This document shows positions 59,538 to 64,000 of a stretch of DNA of 64,000 bases, one piece after another. The translations under genes and the position numbers were made by a program. The stretch covers positions 124,001 to 188,000 of the forward strand of contig NZ_JASSYX010000001.1 of assembly GCF_030244015.1 (NCBI RefSeq), written 5' to 3'. Within the stretch, counting starts at the first letter, position 1. Every line of letters starts with the position of its first letter. The DNA comes from Pedobacter ginsengisoli. Lineage in GTDB: Bacteria; Bacteroidota; Bacteroidia; Sphingobacteriales; Sphingobacteriaceae. Below the pieces are notes generated by a model, which had not been told where the DNA came from, ran no database searches, and saw only the letters and a list, made by a program, of their open reading frames with translations.

Positions 59538-60422
59538 TTATTGAAAGCTGTTGAACTTGCCAAATACCCCCAGTGGCAATTTAATGCCTGAGGTAGCCTG
59601 AAGGTACAGTTCCCCTGTTTCCAGGTTGCGCACCTGCGGGAAGGAAGTTTTGATCAGGTTTTCTACAATGACTGAGGAGAAGCCCAGGGAGTAGGTGTTC
59701 AGGATCAGGAAATGCTCTTCCTCATCAAGCAATTGTACGACCTCCTGCATCATTTCCTGGATATGGTCCTCCAGTTTCCACTTTTCACCATTCGGGCCAT
59801 GGCCAAATGCCGGCGGATCGAGGATGATGCCGTTGTATTTTTTGCCGCGCTTGAGTTCTCGCTTCACAAATTTCAACGCATCTTCAACTACCCAGCGTAT
59901 GTCCTGAAGTTTGGAGAGTTCCTGGTTTTCGTTGGCCCAGTTGACTACTTGCTTTATCGAATCTACGTGCGTGGTATCGGCCCCTGCAGCTTTGGCAATG
60001 AGCGAAGCTGCGCCTGTATAGGCAAATAAATTCAGTACTTTCGGGCTGCGGGTCTTCATTTTCCGGATGGAGGAAGAGATATAATCCCAGTTTACAGCCT
60101 GCTCGGGAAATACGCCAACATGTTTGAATGAGGTGAGGCCGAGACGGAGGCTGATGCTCACGTCTTCATTTGTATAGTTTACATTCCAGCGATCGGGCAG
60201 GTGTGCTGAATTTTTTATCCATTCACCGGAAGTGGCCGAACGACCTTTAAACCTGATGTGTGTCTGTTTTTTCCATTCCTGTTCGGACAGGGTCTTTTTC
60301 CAGACGGCCTGGGGTTCCGGTCTCGATAAAACGAGGTTACCAAAACGTTCTAGTTTTTCAAAATCACCACAATCGAGCAACTCATAGTCTTTCCAGTGTG
60401 CGGGCGTCAGCAGGCTTATCAT
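59538..60422 (-). CDS. RlmI-like class I SAM-dependent methyltransferase
   Basis: 294 aa. N-terminal beta part (residues 1-90) then a Rossmann domain: motif I VLNLFAYTGAASLIAKAAGA, DALKFVKRELKRG, motif IV IILDPPAFGHGPNG. The DPPAF and FAYTG signatures match COG1092, enzymes that methylate 23S rRNA cytosines. The usual N-terminal PUA domain is absent, so its target may differ. Third gene of a minus-strand operon after the lipid ABC transporter, 15 bases after the ATPase. Confidence 0.87.
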   Translation of the reverse strand: MISLLTPAHWKDYELLDCGDFEKLERFGNLVLSRPEPQAVWKKTLSEQEWKKQTHIRFKGRSATSGEWIKNSAHLPDRWNVNYTNEDVSISLRLGLTSFKHVGVFPEQAVNWDYISSSIRKMKTRSPKVLNLFAYTGAASLIAKAAGADTTHVDSIKQVVNWANENQELSKLQDIRWVVEDALKFVKRELKRGKKYNGIILDPPAFGHGPNGEKWKLEDHIQEMMQEVVQLLDEEEHFLILNTYSLGFSSVIVENLIKTSFPQVRNLETGELYLQATSGIKLPLGVFGKFNSFQ

Positions 60423-60437
60423 AAAAAAGCGGATATA

Positions 60438-61190
60438 TTAAAACTTTCCTTTTGCAGCTTTCATAAAACGGCTTGCAAAAACGAAATCATTTAGTTCTTC
60501 AATGTCGGTATGGGCAATGTCTTTATTAGAGCCTTCCCAGAATTTCTTGCCCTCGTGCAGGAACAGGATGTAATCACCTATGCCCATCACTGAGTTCATA
60601 TCGTGGGTTACCACGATGGTTGTTGTATTGTATTCTTCGGTAATTTCCTTGATCAGTTCATCAATAACAATAGATGTTTTAGGATCAAGACCCGAATTGG
60701 GCTCATCCACAAAAAGGTATTTAGGATTCATGGCTATTGCCCGGGCTATGCCCACGCGTTTTTTCATCCCTCCTGATAACTCGGCGGGAAACAGCTTGTT
60801 CTTGCCTTCCAGGTTCACCCTGTCCAGGCAAAAATTGACCCGCTCCAGTTTTTCTTTATGGGACTGTTCCGTGAACATATTAAGCGGGAACATAATGTTT
60901 TCTTCAACGGTCATGGAATCAAACAGTGCTGAACCCTGGAACAGCATACCTATCTCTTTCCGGATCTCGATCTTCTCCTCGAAGTTCATGGTTGTAAATT
61001 CACGGCCATCGTATTCTACACTACCCTGTTCGGGCTGATGCAGGCCGATCATACATTTAAGCAAAGTTGTTTTTCCGGAACCGGAACCCCCGATGATCAG
61101 GTTGGTCACACCGGCTTCGAATTTACCGGAGATACCGATCAGTACGTCATTGCTACCGAACGATTTATGGATGTCCTTGATCTCGATCAT
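60438..61190 (-). CDS. MlaF-like lipid ABC transporter ATPase
   Basis: 250 aa. Walker A IIGGSGSGKTTLLK, Q-loop MLFQGSALFDSM, signature LSGGMKKRVGIARAI, Walker B YLFVDEPNSGLDP, H-loop VVTHDMNSV. The extended signature MKKRVGIARAI is typical of Mla/YrbF ATPases. Works with the overlapping MlaE-type permease to move phospholipids between membranes. No MCE (MlaD) gene is adjacent. Confidence 0.9.
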   Translation of the reverse strand: MIEIKDIHKSFGSNDVLIGISGKFEAGVTNLIIGGSGSGKTTLLKCMIGLHQPEQGSVEYDGREFTTMNFEEKIEIRKEIGMLFQGSALFDSMTVEENIMFPLNMFTEQSHKEKLERVNFCLDRVNLEGKNKLFPAELSGGMKKRVGIARAIAMNPKYLFVDEPNSGLDPKTSIVIDELIKEITEEYNTTTIVVTHDMNSVMGIGDYILFLHEGKKFWEGSNKDIAHTDIEELNDFVFASRFMKAAKGKF

Positions 61191-61921
61191 AATAATAACT
61201 GGGTTACAATGTAATCACATGCCAGTATGGAGATACAGCTGACCACTACCGCCCTGGTGCTGGCCTGCGCCACTTCAAGGGCGCCTCCTTTTACATAAAA
61301 CCCTTCATATGCGGGTACTGAGGTAATGATAAAGCCAAATACAAATGCTTTTACCAGCGCTACAGTGATGGTATATGGATTGAAGTCAGTGGTAATCCCC
61401 TGCATATATTCTGCGGGAGTGACTGCACCGGATAATGTACCGCCGATGTATCCCCCGGTAATGCTTAAAAACATAGATATGATCACCAGAATGGGTACCA
61501 TTGTGATCCCGGCGATGATCTTGGGAAGGATCAAGTACCCGGGTGAGTTGATGCCCATGATCTCCAGCGCATCGATCTGCTCACTCACCCGCATGGTGCC
61601 GATCTCTGAGGAGATGGCGGAACCGATCTTTCCGGCAAGTACAATGGCGCTGATGGTCGGACTCAGTTCAAGAATTGATGAATCGCGGTTTACAGAGCCA
61701 ATAATGGTTTTTGGAATAAAATCACTGACGAGCTGGAAAGCAATCTGTAAGGTCATAACCGCGCCAATGAAGGTCGAAATAATGGATATAAGTCCCAGAG
61801 AGCCAACACCGATGAAATCCATTTGTTTAAAAATGGCTTTCAGATAGATCCTAAATTTTTCTGGTCTCCTGAATACTGCCTTTAATAACAGAAGATACTT
61901 GCCAAAATTTGTAAAATTCAT
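61187..61921 (-). CDS. MlaE-like ABC transporter permease
   Basis: 244 aa. Five to six spans. Family signatures: VMTLQIAFQLVSDFIPKTI, ISSEIGTMRVSEQIDALEIM, PGYLILPKIIAGITMVPIL and the closing GALEVAQASTRAVVVSC. The EIGTMRVSEQIDAL loop is the hallmark of the MlaE group. Overlaps the ATPase by four bases. Confidence 0.9.
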   Translation of the reverse strand: MNFTNFGKYLLLLKAVFRRPEKFRIYLKAIFKQMDFIGVGSLGLISIISTFIGAVMTLQIAFQLVSDFIPKTIIGSVNRDSSILELSPTISAIVLAGKIGSAISSEIGTMRVSEQIDALEIMGINSPGYLILPKIIAGITMVPILVIISMFLSITGGYIGGTLSGAVTPAEYMQGITTDFNPYTITVALVKAFVFGFIITSVPAYEGFYVKGGALEVAQASTRAVVVSCISILACDYIVTQLLL

Positions 61922-62027
61922 TCTTGAAAACTTAGCTGTAGTACGGATGCAATATTATTACAAAGAAACAATAAAATTTGAATAAAGACAGCATTGGTAC
62001 TGGTAACAAATCTTTATGGGGCAAAGT

Positions 62028-62057
62028 TTTGCGATGTATGGCTTTTTTGTAATATTG
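62028..62057 (+). promoter_or_regulatory. Bacteroidota promoter for the SDR gene
   Basis: TTTG at 62028-62031, 18-base spacer, TAATATTG at 62050-62057 (one base off). The start point near 62064 precedes the ATG at 62079 by about 15 bases and excludes the earlier ATG at 62016. Confidence 0.45.
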
Positions 62058-62078
62058 CGCAAAATAACCTGTCTGAAC

Positions 62079-62768
62079 ATGAATGCTATTATCACAGCCG
62101 GTACCAAAGGTATTGGAAAAGCAATTGCCATAAAATTGGCGGAAAACGGATATGACCTGGCGGTATGTGCCAGGAATCAAACAAGTCTTGACCAGCTTTA
62201 CGAATCATTGAAACATACTGGCAGAAAAGTTTTTTTACATGTGGCGGACTGCAGCGTTAAGGCCGATGTTTATAGCTTCTGTGAAGTGGTACAAAAACAA
62301 ATGCCCGTGGCCGATGTTCTGGTGAACAATGCAGGGACATATTTACAAGGGGTTATGCTGGATGAGGCTGATGATCAGTTTGAAACACAGCTGAACCTGA
62401 ACCTGAACGCCGCTTATTATACGAGTAAATTTTTTGGTAAAATGATGCGTACACAACAATCAGGGCATATTTTTAACATCTGCTCGGTAGCCAGTAAACA
62501 AATCGTCGAAAATGCAGGGGGGTATAGTGTAACTAAGGCGGCCTTACTGAGTCTTAATCATGTATTTAGGGAAGAGTTATCAAAATACAATGTAAAGGTA
62601 ACAGCTGTTTTGCCGGGATCAACACTGACGTCTTCATGGGAGGGAACATCAATTCCCGCCGGGCGTTTTGTCCAGCCGGAAGATATAGCAAATGCCATAC
62701 ACACCATCTTGAATTTAAGCAGTGGCGTAAATGTTGATGAGATAACCATAAAACCGGTACAGTTTTAA
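62079..62768 (+). CDS. short-chain dehydrogenase/reductase
   Basis: 229 aa from ATG 62079 (MNAIITAGTKGIGKAIAIKL), preceded by its promoter. NAD(P) loop TAGTKGIG, DVLVNNAG, catalytic Ser in NICSVASKQ and YSVTKAALL (Tyr-x-x-x-Lys). Compact and classical type; substrate unknown. Followed by a PspC gene 21 bases on. Confidence 0.9.
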   Translation: MNAIITAGTKGIGKAIAIKLAENGYDLAVCARNQTSLDQLYESLKHTGRKVFLHVADCSVKADVYSFCEVVQKQMPVADVLVNNAGTYLQGVMLDEADDQFETQLNLNLNAAYYTSKFFGKMMRTQQSGHIFNICSVASKQIVENAGGYSVTKAALLSLNHVFREELSKYNVKVTAVLPGSTLTSSWEGTSIPAGRFVQPEDIANAIHTILNLSSGVNVDEITIKPVQF

Positions 62769-62774
62769 ACATAT

Positions 62775-62780
62775 AGGAGG
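62775..62780 (+). promoter_or_regulatory. strong Shine-Dalgarno AGGAGG before the PspC gene
   Basis: AGGAGG at 62775-62780, nine bases before the ATG at 62790, a consensus ribosome-binding site. Most starts in this window lack one, as usual in the phylum, so this gene may be translated strongly or under anti-SD control. Confidence 0.6.
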
Positions 62781-62789
62781 ACATATATT

Positions 62790-63518
62790 ATGGACAAGAG
62801 ATTATTTAGAAATGAGCACGAGAAGGTGATCGCCGGAGTCTCATCCGGGGTTGCTGAGTACATGGAGGTGGATGTAACGATAATCAGATTATTGTTTGTC
62901 CTGTCTACTGTATTTTTGGTGGGTACAGGTGTTTTGGTCTACATTGTGATGTGGATCGTTGTGCCGGTAAACAATGATCCCGCGAAGCGGTTTTCAAAGT
63001 TCAATGATTTTTATGCAGGCAAAAATCCTTTCAATTCGCCAAATGCATTTTCGCAGCCGCCAAACACGCCGGAGAATCCTGCTCCCTCGCAAAGCTGGAC
63101 TTCATCAACTATAAATGAGGATAGCTTTAAAACAACAGGAAAACCACAGGACTTCAAGCCTTATCAGAAGAACAACAATGAAACCGGACGTACCGTGGGT
63201 GGGTTGTTCCTGCTGGTCATCGGACTTTATTTCCTGATGAATGAGTTTAATTTCATTCCGTTCTGGTTCAGCATCGGTAAGTTGTGGCCACTGGTATTTG
63301 TAGCTATAGGGGTAAGCTTTATCCTCAAGTCCAAACGTAAAAACGCATGGGAAGAATGGAAAGCACAGCAGGATGAAAAGGTGGCGGCTGAAACTGGTCC
63401 CGAGGCGACGGAGGGTACCGCAAGCACTACAGCTACTGAAGGAAATGAAGGCCCTGCAAATCCGGAAAGCCCTGAAGGAAGTTCATTGTCAGATCGATTA
63501 ACCAAAAAAGATATATAA
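62790..63518 (+). CDS. PspC-domain membrane protein with LiaI-like C-terminal spans
   Basis: 242 aa. PspC domain at about 1-60 (FRNEHEKVIAGVSSGVAEYM, LFVLSTVFLVGTGVLVYIVM, MWIVVPVN). A linker rich in Pro, Asn and Ser (about 70-130) precedes two spans of the LiaI/DUF5668 type (GGLFLLVIGLYFLMNEFNFI, LWPLVFVAIGVSFIL). An acidic Glu/Ala/Thr tail ends the protein. These proteins monitor envelope stress. One base before the next gene, so same operon. Confidence 0.87.
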   Translation: MDKRLFRNEHEKVIAGVSSGVAEYMEVDVTIIRLLFVLSTVFLVGTGVLVYIVMWIVVPVNNDPAKRFSKFNDFYAGKNPFNSPNAFSQPPNTPENPAPSQSWTSSTINEDSFKTTGKPQDFKPYQKNNNETGRTVGGLFLLVIGLYFLMNEFNFIPFWFSIGKLWPLVFVAIGVSFILKSKRKNAWEEWKAQQDEKVAAETGPEATEGTASTTATEGNEGPANPESPEGSSLSDRLTKKDI

Positions 63519-63519
63519 T

Positions 63520-64000
63520 ATGAAACTGGATAGAATAATGTGGGGTATCGTTCTGCTGTTCATCGGTGGTATACTCCTTTTGGATAATTTTGACATCATT
63601 GAGTTTTATTGGGGAAATGTATGGCGGTTCTGGCCGATATTCCTGATCATAGCTGGTGTGAATATTCTTTTTAACCGGAATAAGTCTCAGATCGGGGGCA
63701 TCATATCCATTGCAGTGCTGGTGGTTACACTGGGTGTGCTGTTCTATAAAGGGCAGGAACGCCGCGACCACCACAGCTGGATGAGCGAAAACACCCGCAT
63801 CGATGAGGACAACATGGATGCTGATGAGAACCATCATGAAACACTTGATTTTTCACATCCTTATACAGATTCAGTTTCCGTACTTACGGTTTTAAATATC
63901 TCGGGCGGTGGCACGTCGTTTGAACTTAAGGGAGCTACAGATAGTCTCATTGCAGCGCATGTAGAAAGAAAAGCTGGTAATTTTACATTGGAGACTACAA
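63520..64000 (+). CDS. LiaF/DUF5668-type membrane protein (partial, runs off window)
   Basis: At least 160 codons from ATG 63520 (MKLDRIMWGIVLLFIGGILL). Three to four hydrophobic segments in the first 75 residues (WRFWPIFLIIAGVNILF, IGGIISIAVLVVTLGVLFY) then an acidic linker and the start of a beta domain (SVLTVLNISGGGTSFELKGA), as in LiaF-like proteins. It probably forms an envelope-stress sensor with the PspC protein. The 3' end is outside the window. Confidence 0.8.
   Translation, partial: MKLDRIMWGIVLLFIGGILLLDNFDIIEFYWGNVWRFWPIFLIIAGVNILFNRNKSQIGGIISIAVLVVTLGVLFYKGQERRDHHSWMSENTRIDEDNMDADENHHETLDFSHPYTDSVSVLTVLNISGGGTSFELKGATDSLIAAHVERKAGNFTLETT

Overview
The window is a chromosomal segment of a Bacteroidota bacterium, most likely Sphingobacteriaceae (Pedobacter or a close relative). 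This rests on a SusC/SusD pair with an ECF sigma/FecR switch, phylum-specific families (OMP_b-brl_3 receptor, DUF6266, DUF6702, lipidated TamA), start codons mostly without Shine-Dalgarno sequences, and several promoters that fit TTG/TTTG-n18-22-TAnnTTTG. No rRNA, tRNA, CRISPR array, transposase or integrase was seen. Genus is an inference from protein style, not a database match.

Layout. 1-5.0 kb: DUF3999/DUF2339 membrane pair, a DUF3592-like protein followed in frame by a TonB C-terminal fragment, and a methyltransferase. 5.1-15.6 kb: mostly core-like genes: a Tat-exported TIM-barrel protein, an outer-membrane receptor divergent from a LytS/LytTR two-component pair, an exported EEP-family hydrolase, an alpha/beta hydrolase, an orphan receiver, DinB, a cupin and a fatty-acid desaturase. 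15.6-21.4 kb is an accessory island: a stand-alone triple-NUMOD1 protein, an orphan small protein, a cytochrome c lipoprotein, an RloC/PrrC-like AAA_13 ATPase (candidate anticodon nuclease), a decayed gene with a perfect 32-bp palindromic terminator, a 28-aa hydrophobic peptide ORF, tandem hairpins and a DUF6266 gene.

21.7-31.6 kb: an inducible uptake locus running sigma factor, FecR anti-sigma, SusC, SusD, a thioredoxin-ankyrin fusion and a metallophosphoesterase. The FecR reading frame has absorbed two palindromic repeat elements. 31.7-36.4 kb is a second accessory island: two unknown small proteins, a Crp-like regulator, a toxin-antitoxin pair with a zeta/COG4185-type kinase and its own promoter, and a compact module of HTH protein, DUF6266 protein, three-TM holin-like protein and CHAP-type peptidoglycan hydrolase.

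36.5-64 kb is mostly core: GH78 rhamnosidase, DEAD-box helicase, topoisomerase IV subunits B and A flanking a minus-strand tamB-tamL-brkB operon, HupE/M1 peptidase/DUF6702, an MlaE/MlaF-type lipid ABC transporter with an RlmI-like methyltransferase, an SDR, and a PspC/LiaF-type envelope-stress pair cut by the window end. The 436-bp gap at 59.1-59.5 kb carries a promoter with an overlapping Fur-like box and a strong terminator but no gene, so it may encode a regulated small RNA.

Most interesting candidates: the HTH-DUF6266-holin-CHAP module, the RloC-like ATPase, the Fur-box small RNA, the FecR gene with in-frame repeats, and the zeta-kinase TA pair.
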